Shown here one piece after another: positions 34,229 to 43,519 of a DNA stretch of 64,000 nucleotides. The translations under genes were made by a program, and so were the position numbers. Positions within the stretch are counted from its first letter, which is position 1, and every line of letters begins with the position of its first letter. Below the pieces are notes generated by a model. The model was not told the origin of the DNA. It searched no databases and saw only the letters and a list, made by a program, of their open reading frames with translations. The stretch lies in contig NZ_JOCT01000008.1 of assembly GCF_000717875.1 (NCBI RefSeq), forward strand, positions 62,001-126,000, read 5' to 3'. This DNA comes from Streptomyces sp. NRRL S-455 (GTDB lineage: Bacteria > Actinomycetota > Actinomycetes > Streptomycetales > Streptomycetaceae).

Positions 34229-35665
34229 GTGACACAACTGCCGACGAGCAGTCCGCCACCACCGAGCCCCGGCCTGTCCACACTCCCGGCCGTCCCGGCC
34301 CAACCGGCACAATCACCGCAGGCGCCGCACGGTCGTACGGAGCCCCAGCCCCGCCGCACGGCTTTCGCCGAGGGCTTCGATCAACTCCGGGCCGCCGCCA
34401 CGACCGAACCCGGCCGTCTCCGCATCATCGGCGCCGTTCTCGCTCTACTCGTCGTCGCCTTCGGCGCCGTCACCGCCTGGCAGATGACCGACCGCGCGGC
34501 CGCCGCCGACGACGTCCTGACCAGCAGCCAGCCCCTCAGTTCGGACGCGGCCGACATCTACCGCTCCCTCGCGGACGCCAACACCGCCGCTTCCAGCGGC
34601 TTCCTCGCCGGCGGCCAGGAGACGGCCACCTCCCGCGACCGGTACGAGAGGAACATCCGCACGGCCGCGGAGAAACTCGTCAACGCCGCCGCCAACTCGG
34701 AACCCGACTCCCCGTCGGCCGCGACCATCGCCAGGCTGAACAGACTCCTCCCCGAGTACAAGGGCCTGGTCGAACGCGCCCGCACCTACAACCGCCAGGG
34801 CTTCCCGGTCGGCGGCGCCTACCTCCGCTACGCCAACGAGAAGATGCAACAGCAGATGCTCCCGGCAGCCGAGGACCTGTACAAGAAAGAGAACCAGCGC
34901 CTGCGCGCGGACTACGCGGACGCCACGCCCTACCCCTGGGCCGCCATCGCCCTCGGCGTCGCCGCCCTCGCCGCCCTCGCCTGGGCCCAGCACCGCAACT
35001 ACCAGCGGACGAACCGTGTCCTGAACCACGGCCTGGTCGCCGCCACGGCCACCGCGACCGTGGTCCTCCTCTGGCTGGTCGTCGGCCACAGCGTCGCCCG
35101 CGCGGGCCTGAACGACTCCTACGACCACGGCGTCCGCTCCCTGAACGTCCTGCACGACGCCCGCATCGCCTCCCTCAAGGCGAGAGGCAACGAGAACCTC
35201 ACCCTGGTGGCCCGGGGCGCCGAGACGAAGAAGGTCGGCGACGAGACCTACGACGCGTACGACTACGACTTCCGGGCGGAGATGAAAGCCCTGGGCGAGT
35301 ACCTGGCGGACGCCGAGCAGCTCGCCGACGACAGCTCTGGTGAGCGGCCCGTCACCGCCGCCACCGGCAACATGGCGGAGTGGAAGAAGCGCCACACCGC
35401 GGCCCGTGAGCAGGACGAGAACGGCAACTACCAGCGTGCGCTGGACATGGTGATCGGAGCGAAGAACGCGACCGGCGAGTGCTTCGACAGCGTCGACGAG
35501 AACCTGCGCACGGCACTCGCCCACGAGGAGACCGAGTTCAAGCACGCCGCCGGTGACGGCAGGGACGCCCTGACGGGCCTGTCGGCGGGTGCGGCGGTAC
35601 TCGGCGTGCTCGGCGCGGCGGGCGCGGTACTGGGCATCGGCCGCAGGCTCTCGGAGTACCGGTGA
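34229..35665 (+). CDS. glnX: GlnX-like membrane sensor protein
   Basis: The 478-residue protein has a Pro-rich cytoplasmic N-terminus and a first membrane helix (LRIIGAVLALLVVAFGAVTAW). A helical extracytoplasmic domain (about 90-225), two more helices (YPWAAIALGVAALAALAWA; LVAATATATVVLLWLVVGHS), a second helical periplasmic domain and a final helix (LSAGAAVLGVLGAAGAVLG) follow. The layout matches GlnX of the actinobacterial GlnH-GlnX-PknG amino-acid sensing pathway, which relays ligand binding to PknG. GTG 34229 is chosen because GGGGGAGG precedes it; ATG 34208 and 34214 are in frame too. Its stop overlaps the next gene region. Confidence 0.7.
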   Translation: MTQLPTSSPPPPSPGLSTLPAVPAQPAQSPQAPHGRTEPQPRRTAFAEGFDQLRAAATTEPGRLRIIGAVLALLVVAFGAVTAWQMTDRAAAADDVLTSSQPLSSDAADIYRSLADANTAASSGFLAGGQETATSRDRYERNIRTAAEKLVNAAANSEPDSPSAATIARLNRLLPEYKGLVERARTYNRQGFPVGGAYLRYANEKMQQQMLPAAEDLYKKENQRLRADYADATPYPWAAIALGVAALAALAWAQHRNYQRTNRVLNHGLVAATATATVVLLWLVVGHSVARAGLNDSYDHGVRSLNVLHDARIASLKARGNENLTLVARGAETKKVGDETYDAYDYDFRAEMKALGEYLADAEQLADDSSGERPVTAATGNMAEWKKRHTAAREQDENGNYQRALDMVIGAKNATGECFDSVDENLRTALAHEETEFKHAAGDGRDALTGLSAGAAVLGVLGAAGAVLGIGRRLSEYR

Positions 35666-35694
35666 ACGGGACGGAGGCGAAAGGGGGCGTGGCC

Positions 35695-36732
35695 ATGCGA
35701 GCGCGACGTCTGCGGGCCAGTCTGAAGGGCTGGGGCGGGGTGGCCGCGATGGCGGCCGTGTGCGCCCTGGTGGCCGTCTTCGCACTCTGCCTCCCCGCTG
35801 CCGGACCGGGCATCGTGGACGGCCGGGCCGTCACCCGGGCCGCCCAGACCAGGACGGTGCAGGCCGAAGAGGACTGCGAGGCCCCCGAGAAGCAGACCCT
35901 GCCCCCCTCCTCCGCGGACGGCGACACCATCCGGGCGATCAAGAACCGCGAGGGCGAGAAACGCAAGCTGATCGTCGGAGTCGACCAGAACAGCTACCGC
36001 TGGGGCTACCGCGACCCCAACAGCGGCCAGACCGCGGAGCTGGAGGGCTTCGACATCGATCTGGTCCACCGCATCGCCGAGGACATCCTGGGCGACCCGG
36101 ACGCGGTCCAGTTCAAGGCGATCCCCACCGACCAGCGCATCCCGGCGATCCAGGACGGCCGCGTGGACATGGTCGTCCGGACGATGACGATCAACTGTGA
36201 ACGCATCAAGGACGTCGCCTTCTCCGCGCCGTACTTCAAGACGGGACAGCAGGTCCTGGCCCCCAAGTCCTCACCCGTCACGGGCTACGACGACACACTC
36301 GCGGGCCGCAAGGTCTGCACGGCGGCGGGCTCCACGGCGTACTCGACGCTGGAGAAGGACCGGAAGAACGGCGAACTCCCCGCCGGCACCGACATCTCCG
36401 GAACCGTCCCCAACCAACTCGACTGCCTGGTGAGGCTCCAGCTGGGCGAGGCCGACGCCGTCGTCACGGACGGCGCGCTCGCGGCGAGCCAGGCGGCACA
36501 GGATCCGACGGTCCAGCTCAAGGGCGACGCGTTCACTGCCGAGTACTACGGCGTGGCGATGAAGAAGGACGCGGACGATCTGGTACGCCGGGTCAACCAG
36601 ATCCTGGTGGACTACCGCAAGGACTCTGCCGACGGCTGGCAGGCGTCGTACGAGCAATGGCTGTCGGCGACACTGGGCAAGGATGCGAAGAAGTCGGAAC
36701 CACCGGCACCCCAGTACCTCCGAACCACCTGA
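35695..36732 (+). CDS. glnH: GlnH-like extracytoplasmic solute-binding protein (PknG pathway)
   Basis: The 345-residue protein has an N-terminal membrane segment (WGGVAAMAAVCALVAVFALCLP) and a family-3 solute-binding domain for polar amino acids: LIVGVDQNSYRWGY, GFDIDLVHRIAEDILG, VDMVVRTMTINCERIKDVAFSAPYF and GSTAYSTLE. No clear lipobox is present, so it is probably anchored by the helix. In mycobacteria GlnH binds aspartate/glutamate and signals through GlnX to PknG. ATG 35695 with AAGGGGG upstream is preferred; GTG 35662 overlaps the glnX stop (GTGA) and would couple translation. Confidence 0.82.
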   Translation: MRARRLRASLKGWGGVAAMAAVCALVAVFALCLPAAGPGIVDGRAVTRAAQTRTVQAEEDCEAPEKQTLPPSSADGDTIRAIKNREGEKRKLIVGVDQNSYRWGYRDPNSGQTAELEGFDIDLVHRIAEDILGDPDAVQFKAIPTDQRIPAIQDGRVDMVVRTMTINCERIKDVAFSAPYFKTGQQVLAPKSSPVTGYDDTLAGRKVCTAAGSTAYSTLEKDRKNGELPAGTDISGTVPNQLDCLVRLQLGEADAVVTDGALAASQAAQDPTVQLKGDAFTAEYYGVAMKKDADDLVRRVNQILVDYRKDSADGWQASYEQWLSATLGKDAKKSEPPAPQYLRTT

Positions 36733-36813
36733 CGAACCGCACCACTCGACAGACCGCACCACCTGACAACGCGACCGACCCCCCAACCGCACAACCGCAG
36801 CGAGAGGTGATCG

Positions 36814-38148
36814 ATGGGCGTCACGGGATCCACCGGGCCGGTGATGGACCGGGACGAGGTGGACCGTGCGCTGGCGCGGCTCGGCGCGGAGCACGAGGCG
36901 ATCGAGACCTCGCTCCTCGCCCTCCAGGACCACGCGGGCCGCAGACTCCTGGAGGGTGCCGAACTCACCGGCGTCACCCGGGAACGCTGGACCTCCACGG
37001 AGGCGTCGATCACGCTGCTGTGGACCTACTTCGACGCGTACACGGACGCTCTGCGCACCGCCCGGGAGATCCGCTCCCGCCGCCGCTGGTCCAGCCGTGA
37101 GGACCTGGTGGAGCTGACGGAGCTGCTGAACGGCGAGTCGGTCACGGTCGCGGGCAGCGCCACCGCCACGGCCAACGCCCCGACGCCGCACGGCGCCGCG
37201 AACAAACTCAGCGAACGCTACTCACTGGGCACCCTCGTCGACCGGATGAACGAGCTGTACGCGACGAGCCTGGACATGGTCGTCGCCGCCGACGCGGTCT
37301 GGTCGGCCCTGCCGGCCCGGATCGATCTGCTGGCAGCCGAACTCCAGCGCACCCGCCGGCTCGCGCACTCGGTCGGCGTGCGCCCCGGCGAGCACCCCGC
37401 GGGCGACGACCTGGAGCGCATCACCCGCATACTGACGAAGCTGCGCGAGCAGGTGATCTCGGACCCGCTGGCGTTCTGGCAGGCCTCGGAGGGCAGTTCG
37501 GCTCCGGGCGGCGGCAGGCCGGACACCACGGTGTACGACCGTGAGGCACGCGCCCTGGAGGACGTACGGCGGGAGATCGACGCCGTCCTGACGGTGCGCC
37601 AGGACGCCGAGAAGCGGATCGTCAAGCTCCGGGACATCCTCAGCCGGGCGGACCGTACGCTCGCCGAGGCGCGCACCGCTCGCGGCGAGGTCCTCGCGAA
37701 GATCGCGGCGACGGAGGTGCCGGTGGTCAGCGGACCGCCGACGGTGCTGCAGGAGCAGCTGGCGACGGCCGCGGAGTTCCGCAGGCAGGCACAGTGGCAC
37801 CGGCTGTCCCCGCTCCTGGAGTCGCTGGAGCAGAAGGCGGAGGACGAACTGCTGCGCGCCCGCGAGTCGCTGACCGCGGTCACGGCGCCCCTGGCGGTCC
37901 GTGCCGAGCTGCGCGGCCGTCTCGACGCGTACAAGGCGAAGGTCGCCCGGCACGGCTTCGCCGAGGACTCGCTGCTCGTGGAGCGGTACGAGAAGGCGCG
38001 CCGCATGCTGTGGAGCGCCCCCTGCGACCTGCGCGCCGCCGAACAGGCCGTGCTGCGCTACCAGCAGGCGGCCGCGGAACTGCTCGGCGGCCCGCGGGTC
38101 CCGGACCAGGGCGTGCCCGAGGACGACCGGAGGGGGCCCGGCGCATGA
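36814..38148 (+). CDS. Helical coiled-coil protein of the pknG locus
   Basis: The 444-residue protein lacks any recognised domain. It is rich in Ala, Arg, Glu and Leu with long helices (VDRALARLGAEHEAIETSLLALQ; REARALEDVRREIDAVLTVRQDAEKRIVKLRDIL; LLESLEQKAEDELLRARESLTAV), which predict an extended coiled coil. The stop overlaps the kinase start by 4 bp (ATGA), so the two are translationally coupled. It may be a scaffold or substrate of the kinase. ATG 36814 has GAGAGGTG upstream. Confidence 0.7.
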   Translation: MGVTGSTGPVMDRDEVDRALARLGAEHEAIETSLLALQDHAGRRLLEGAELTGVTRERWTSTEASITLLWTYFDAYTDALRTAREIRSRRRWSSREDLVELTELLNGESVTVAGSATATANAPTPHGAANKLSERYSLGTLVDRMNELYATSLDMVVAADAVWSALPARIDLLAAELQRTRRLAHSVGVRPGEHPAGDDLERITRILTKLREQVISDPLAFWQASEGSSAPGGGRPDTTVYDREARALEDVRREIDAVLTVRQDAEKRIVKLRDILSRADRTLAEARTARGEVLAKIAATEVPVVSGPPTVLQEQLATAAEFRRQAQWHRLSPLLESLEQKAEDELLRARESLTAVTAPLAVRAELRGRLDAYKAKVARHGFAEDSLLVERYEKARRMLWSAPCDLRAAEQAVLRYQQAAAELLGGPRVPDQGVPEDDRRGPGA

Positions 38149-40706
38149 GCGACAAGGGGGAGTCCATGACTCAGGCACCGCACCCACCACCAGCCGAGCC
38201 GGCGAACGGGCCCCAGCGCAGCTGCCAGCGCCCCGCCTGTGAGGGCACCTACGAGGACGTGGGCGGCGGCGAGCTGTACTGCGACACCTGCGGCCTCGCC
38301 CCGGTCGTCGCACCGAACGGCATGGTCGGTTCGCCCCCGACCGGCATCACCGCGGGCGGCAAGGGCGGCTCCCACGGCTCGGGGCGCAGCGGCGGCTCCC
38401 GCTCCGGCGGCCGCAGTTCGCGTACGTCGTCCCAGTCGTCGAAGTCCCGCCGCTCGGTGTCGGGACGGCTCTCGCGCTCCCTGTCGGGCAAGCCCACGAG
38501 CCGTTCGTTGTCGGTGCGCAGCTCCGGTTCCGGCGCCGGTTCCTCGACGCGGGGCCGGCTGGGCGCCGGGCTGGTCCAGGTCCCGCCGATCCCGCGGCCC
38601 GACCCGCGCGAGATGGTCCTGGACAACCCGGAGGTGCCCGAGCGGAAGCGGTTCTGCTCACGCTCCGACTGCGGCGCCCCGGTGGGCCGTGCGCGCGGTG
38701 ACCGGCCGGGGCGCACGGAGGGCTTCTGCACCAAGTGCGGGCACCCGTACTCGTTCGTACCGAAGCTGAAGGCCGGGGACGTCGTGCACGGCCAGTACGA
38801 GGTCGTCGGCTGCCTCGCGCACGGCGGCCTGGGCTGGATCTACCTGGCGGTCGACCGGGCGGTGTCCGATCGCTGGGTGGTCCTCAAGGGCCTGCTGGAC
38901 ACGGGCGACCAGGACGCGATGGCCGCGGCGATCTCCGAGCGGCGCTTCCTGGCGGAGATCGAGCACGCCAACATCGTGCGGATCTACAACTTCGTGGAGC
39001 ACCTGGACCAGCGCACCGGCTCCCTCGACGGCTACATCGTCATGGAGTACGTCGGCGGCAAGTCGCTGAAGGAGATCGCCAACGACCGCCGCACACCGCA
39101 CGGCAGGCGCGATCCGCTGCCCGTGGAGCAGGCCTGCGCGTACGGCATCGAGGCCCTGGAGGCACTCGGCCACCTGCACAGCCGCAACCTCCTGTACTGC
39201 GACTTCAAGGTCGACAACGCGATCCAGACCGAGGACCAGCTCAAGCTGATCGACATGGGCGCGGTGCGCAGGATGGACGACGAGGAGTCGGCCATCTACG
39301 GCACGGTCGGATACCAGGCGCCGGAGGTCGCCGAGGCCGGCCCGTCGGTGTCGAGCGACCTCTACACCGTCGCCCGCACCCTCGCCGTCCTGACCTTCGA
39401 CTTCCAGGGCTACACGAACGTCTACGTCGACTCGCTGCCCGACCCGGACAACATCGAGGTCTTCCGGCAGTACGAGTCGTTCTACCGCCTCCTGGTCCGC
39501 GCCACGGACCCGGACCCGGCCCGCCGGTTCGCCTCCGCGCAGGAGATGACCGAGCAGCTCACGGGTGTCCTGCGGGAGGTGGTGTCCCTCCAGACGGGCC
39601 GGGCCCGGCCCGCCCTCTCCACGCTGTTCGGGCCCGAACTCCGGGTCACGGACACGGAGCTGTTCCCGAAGCCGGCCGGCGAGGTGTCCCGGCTGGGGGC
39701 ACGGGCGGTACGGACACGTCGCCCGCCCTCGACCGCGGCCGCGCTGCCCACCGCGCACAGCCTCGTCAAAGCCGTCGACACCACCACCACGGCCCTCGCC
39801 CTGCCCGTCCCGCGGGTCGACCCGTCCGACCCCAACGCCGGTTTCCTCGCGGGCCTGATGACCTCCGCGCCCGCCGAACTGCTCGGCGCCCTCGCCGCCG
39901 CCCCGGCCCCGTCGACCGAGACCCGGCTGCGGCAGATCCGGGCCTGGCTGGAGACCGGCGACCCGGCCGCCGCACTGCGGGCGCTGGTCACCCTGGAGGG
40001 CGAGCGGCCCGACGACTGGCGGGTGGTCTGGTACCGGGGCGTGGCCGCGCTGGTCACGGGCGACGACGAGGGCGCCGCGCTCGCCTTCGACGCGATCTAC
40101 GACGCCTTCCCCGGCGAGATCGCGCCCAAGCTGGCGCTGGGCCTGTGCGCGGAGGTGCTCGGCCAGCTGGACAACGCCGCCGAGTACTACCGGCTGGTGT
40201 GGTCGACCGACCCGAGCCATGTGAGCGCCGCGTTCGGGCTGGCCCGCGTGCAGCTGGCGACCGGCGACCGGCGCGGCGCCGTACGGACGCTGGAGTCGGT
40301 CCCGGAGTCCTCCATCCACTACACGGCGGCCCGGGTGGCGGCCGTCCGGGCGCGGCTGCGGCAGCGCACGGCGACCGCCTCCGACGCACCGTTCCTGGAG
40401 GACCTGACGGCCGCCGCGGCGCAGGTCGAGGCGCTGGAGGCGTACGGTCTGGATCCGGCGCGGCGTGAGCAGTTGTCGGCCGAAGTCCTCGGTTGCGCCC
40501 TGGACTGGGTACTCTCCGGGGGCCAGGGTTCCGCCCTTCCCGCCGCCGGGGGACGGACGCTGCTCGGCAGCGGCCTGGACGAGCGGGGACTGCGTTTCGG
40601 ACTGGAACGCTCGTACCGCACGCTGGCCCGGCTGGCGCGGGGCGGCGAGGAGAGGATCGACCTGGTGGAACGTGCCAACCGTTACCGCCCCCGGACGTGG
40701 GTGTAA
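38145..40706 (+). CDS. pknG: PknG-type serine/threonine protein kinase
   Basis: The 853-residue protein has the PknG architecture. Residues 1-50 carry a CxxxxC..CDTC zinc motif and a Ser/Gly-rich linker follows. A rubredoxin-like FCSRSDCG...FCTKCGHPYSFV pair lies near 170-205, then the kinase domain (YEVVGCLAHGGLGWIYLAVD; K in VVLKGLLD near 248; LLYCDFKVDN catalytic loop near 352; IDMGAVR). A tetratricopeptide-like C-terminus starts near 600. In PknG the rubredoxin and TPR parts regulate it, and GarA-type FHA proteins are substrates. The overlap (ATGA) with the preceding gene argues for ATG 38145, though ATG 38166 has the better ribosome-binding site. Confidence 0.92.
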   Translation: MSDKGESMTQAPHPPPAEPANGPQRSCQRPACEGTYEDVGGGELYCDTCGLAPVVAPNGMVGSPPTGITAGGKGGSHGSGRSGGSRSGGRSSRTSSQSSKSRRSVSGRLSRSLSGKPTSRSLSVRSSGSGAGSSTRGRLGAGLVQVPPIPRPDPREMVLDNPEVPERKRFCSRSDCGAPVGRARGDRPGRTEGFCTKCGHPYSFVPKLKAGDVVHGQYEVVGCLAHGGLGWIYLAVDRAVSDRWVVLKGLLDTGDQDAMAAAISERRFLAEIEHANIVRIYNFVEHLDQRTGSLDGYIVMEYVGGKSLKEIANDRRTPHGRRDPLPVEQACAYGIEALEALGHLHSRNLLYCDFKVDNAIQTEDQLKLIDMGAVRRMDDEESAIYGTVGYQAPEVAEAGPSVSSDLYTVARTLAVLTFDFQGYTNVYVDSLPDPDNIEVFRQYESFYRLLVRATDPDPARRFASAQEMTEQLTGVLREVVSLQTGRARPALSTLFGPELRVTDTELFPKPAGEVSRLGARAVRTRRPPSTAAALPTAHSLVKAVDTTTTALALPVPRVDPSDPNAGFLAGLMTSAPAELLGALAAAPAPSTETRLRQIRAWLETGDPAAALRALVTLEGERPDDWRVVWYRGVAALVTGDDEGAALAFDAIYDAFPGEIAPKLALGLCAEVLGQLDNAAEYYRLVWSTDPSHVSAAFGLARVQLATGDRRGAVRTLESVPESSIHYTAARVAAVRARLRQRTATASDAPFLEDLTAAAAQVEALEAYGLDPARREQLSAEVLGCALDWVLSGGQGSALPAAGGRTLLGSGLDERGLRFGLERSYRTLARLARGGEERIDLVERANRYRPRTWV

Positions 40707-40709
40707 TTG

Positions 40710-42041
40710 ATGTCGCAGATGCCCCAGTTGTCCGCCTGCCCGAGTTGCGAGGAACCCCTCGACTCGGGTGACCGTTTCTGCGGCGCGTGCGGATATGACC
40801 TGTCCGCCGTGCCGGCACGGCCTCAGGACAACCCGACCATCACCATGAACGGCTCGGTGCCCGCCCAGGGCGCTCCGGCCGGTGAGTATCCCGAGCCACC
40901 GTCGGCGCCGCCCGCCGGCACGGCCTGGCCGGCGCCCCCGCCACCGAGCGCCCCGCCGGCCACCGGCGTACGGTTCGACCGGCGGCCGGACGGGCAGCCC
41001 GCGCCACCCGGGAGCGACACCGCCCGGCCCGGGACCTACCCGGGACAGCAGCCCGACGAGTACCTCCTCCAGGCACCGGACCCACGGGTGTCCGCCGACC
41101 CGCCGGCGCAGGCCGCGGGCGCCGGCGGCAAGGTCTGCGTGGCCTGCCGGGCCGGCCGCGTGGACGACGACGGCTACTGCGAGAACTGCGGCCACGCCCA
41201 GCCGCGCGAACGGGACCACATGGAGCAGGAGTCCGGCCCGGTGGCCGCGGTCAGCGACCGCGGCCTGCGCCACCACCGCAACGAGGACGCGTTCGCCATC
41301 GGCACGACCGCGCTCCCCGACGGCTCGCCCGCCTCCGTGGCGATCGTCTGCGACGGCGTCTCGTCGGCGACCCGCCCCGACGCCGCCTCGATGGCGGCGT
41401 CGAAGGCGGCGAGCGAGACACTGCTGGCCGCCCTGCCGCGCGGCACGCACCCGCAGCAGGCGATGCACGAAGCGATCGTCGCCGCCTCACACGCCGTCAA
41501 CTCGCTCGCCGGGGAACCCGCCACGGCCCGTGAGCACGCCCCGCACCAGAACGCCCCGGCGTGCACCATCGTCGGCGCCGTGGTGACGTCGGGCCTGCTG
41601 ATCGTCGGCTGGGTCGGCGACAGCCGTGCCTACTGGGTCCCGGTCGACCGGAGCGCACCTCCCGCCCGGCTCACCGAGGACGACTCCTGGGCCGCGCAGA
41701 TGGTCGCCGCCGGCCTGATGAACGAGTCCGAGGCCTACGCCGACGAGCGCGCCCACGCGATCACAGGCTGGCTGGGCGCTGACGCCTACGAACTGGAACC
41801 GCACACCGCCGCGTTCAAGCCGGACCGGCCGGGCGTCGTCGTGGTCTGCACGGACGGTCTGTGGAACTACGCGGAGGCGGCCGAGGAGATGGCCCGGGTC
41901 GTCCCGCTCGACGCCGCCACCCATCCGCTGCACAGCGCCCGGGTGCTCGTCGGCCACGCCCTGGACGGCGGGGGCCACGACAACGTAACAGTGGCCCTCG
42001 TGCCGTTCCCGGCGGTCCTCCAGGGGGCAGGATCGGCCTGA
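40710..42041 (+). CDS. Zinc-ribbon PP2C-type protein phosphatase
   Basis: The 443-residue protein starts with a zinc ribbon (CPSCEEPLDSGDRFCGACGYD) and a Pro-rich linker, then a second ribbon (CVACRAGRVDDDGYCENCGHA). The PP2C phosphatase domain follows: SDRGLRHHRNEDAF, VAIVCDGVSSATRPDAAS, VGWVGDSRAYW, VVCTDGLWNYAE and GGHDNVTVAL. The metal-binding Asp residues are all present. It starts 3 bp after the kinase stop, so kinase and phosphatase are produced together, and this protein is the likely eraser for kinase targets. TTG 40707 is an alternative start. Confidence 0.92.
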   Translation: MSQMPQLSACPSCEEPLDSGDRFCGACGYDLSAVPARPQDNPTITMNGSVPAQGAPAGEYPEPPSAPPAGTAWPAPPPPSAPPATGVRFDRRPDGQPAPPGSDTARPGTYPGQQPDEYLLQAPDPRVSADPPAQAAGAGGKVCVACRAGRVDDDGYCENCGHAQPRERDHMEQESGPVAAVSDRGLRHHRNEDAFAIGTTALPDGSPASVAIVCDGVSSATRPDAASMAASKAASETLLAALPRGTHPQQAMHEAIVAASHAVNSLAGEPATAREHAPHQNAPACTIVGAVVTSGLLIVGWVGDSRAYWVPVDRSAPPARLTEDDSWAAQMVAAGLMNESEAYADERAHAITGWLGADAYELEPHTAAFKPDRPGVVVVCTDGLWNYAEAAEEMARVVPLDAATHPLHSARVLVGHALDGGGHDNVTVALVPFPAVLQGAGSA

Positions 42042-42140
42042 GGCCGTGTACCGGACGCCTCGGCGGACCGGAGGGGACCGCTCCGCCTACCGTCATCACC
42101 CCGTCCTCGGCGGGGGCTTTGGAGGGGGATCGAAGCAGGC

Positions 42141-43487
42141 ATGGCCATTTTCTCGAAACCGAACGTGCCCCGGTTCTCGGTGGACGTGTACCAGAACGAG
42201 TACCTGCCTGAAGGCGCCGGCGAGGTCAACGCCATCGTCACGGTGACGGCGACCGGTGGCGGCACGGTCGGCAGCGCGGTCTCGGCGCCCCATCTCTACT
42301 CACCCGGGCAGGGCCCGTCCGCAGCCGTAGCGATCATGGTCGACTGCTCCGGGTCGATGGACTACCCGCCGACCAAGATGCGCAACGCCCGGGACGCGAC
42401 GGCCGCCGCCATCGACACCCTGCGCGACGGCGTGCACTTCGCGGTGATCGGCGGGACGCACGTGGCCAAGGAGGTCTACCCGGGCGGCGGGAACCTCGCG
42501 GTCGCCGACGCCACCACCCGCGCACAGGCCAAGCAGGCGCTGCGCTCGCTCAGCGCGGGCGGCGGCACGGCCATCGGCACCTGGCTGAAACTGGCCGACC
42601 GACTGCTGTCGTCCGCGGACGTCGCCATCCGGCACGGCATCCTCCTCACCGACGGCCGCAACGAGCACGAGTCGCCCCAGGACCTGAAGGCCGCGCTGGA
42701 CGCGTGCGCGGGGCGCTTCACCTGTGACGCGCGCGGCGTGGGCACGGACTGGGAAGTGAAAGAAGTCACAGGGATCGCTTCCGCCCTGCTCGGCACCGCC
42801 GACATCGTCGCCGACCCGGCCGGGCTGGCCGCCGACTTCACGCACATGATGGAAACGGCGATGGGCAAGGAGGTCGCGGACGTCTTCCTGCGGCTGTGGA
42901 CCCCGGTCGACACCACCGTGAAGTTCGTCAAGCGGGTCGCGCCGACGGTCGAGGACCTGACCGGCCGGCGCACCGAGGCGGGCCCCCGGGCGGGCGACTA
43001 CCCCCTTGGTTCCTGGGGAGACGAGTCCCGTGACTATCACCTCTGCGTGGAAGTCCCGGCCGCGAACATCGGCCAGGAGATGCTGGCGGCCCGCGTCTCG
43101 CTGGTCATTCCGCAGCCCGACGGCAGCGTTCAGAACCTCGGCGCGCAGGGCCTGGTGCGGGCCGTGTGGACGGACGACATGGTCGCCTCGACGTCGATCA
43201 ACCCCCAAGTCGCCCACTACACCGGGCAGGCCGAACTGGCACAAGCCATCCAACAAGGGCTGGACCTTCGCAAGTCGGGAGATATGGACGGAGCAACGGC
43301 CAAACTGGGCCGGGCCGTTCAGCTCGCGAGTGCCTCCGGGAACGCCGATACTGCGAAACTGCTTGCGAAGGTGGTGGACGTGGTCGATGCCGCGACCGGT
43401 ACTGTGCGACTGAAGGCGAAGGTCGAGGAGGCCGACGAGATGACGCTCGAGACCCGGTCCACCAAGACCGTCCGCGTGAAGAAGTGA
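42141..43487 (+). CDS. VWA-domain protein
   Basis: The 448-residue protein has a von Willebrand factor A domain: a MIDAS-like DCSGSMDYPPTKMRNA near residue 70, FAVIGGTHVAKEV and a third-strand HGILLTDGRNEHES. A C-terminal region with beta-rich and TPR-like elements (AQAIQQGLDLRKSGDMDGAT) follows. Such proteins mediate protein-protein contacts. Lying between a phosphatase and an FHA protein in one transcription unit, it may assemble the signalling complex. ATG 42141 is preceded by GGAGGGGG. Confidence 0.85.
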   Translation: MAIFSKPNVPRFSVDVYQNEYLPEGAGEVNAIVTVTATGGGTVGSAVSAPHLYSPGQGPSAAVAIMVDCSGSMDYPPTKMRNARDATAAAIDTLRDGVHFAVIGGTHVAKEVYPGGGNLAVADATTRAQAKQALRSLSAGGGTAIGTWLKLADRLLSSADVAIRHGILLTDGRNEHESPQDLKAALDACAGRFTCDARGVGTDWEVKEVTGIASALLGTADIVADPAGLAADFTHMMETAMGKEVADVFLRLWTPVDTTVKFVKRVAPTVEDLTGRRTEAGPRAGDYPLGSWGDESRDYHLCVEVPAANIGQEMLAARVSLVIPQPDGSVQNLGAQGLVRAVWTDDMVASTSINPQVAHYTGQAELAQAIQQGLDLRKSGDMDGATAKLGRAVQLASASGNADTAKLLAKVVDVVDAATGTVRLKAKVEEADEMTLETRSTKTVRVKK

Positions 43488-43519
43488 CCTAGAAGAGATC
43501 GAAGGAGGGACGCGCCGAC

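Noticed and set aside
38658..41468. A 936-residue minus-strand frame opposite pknG and the phosphatase
   Set aside because: It is a codon-bias shadow: kinase and PP2C motifs on the plus strand are unambiguous.
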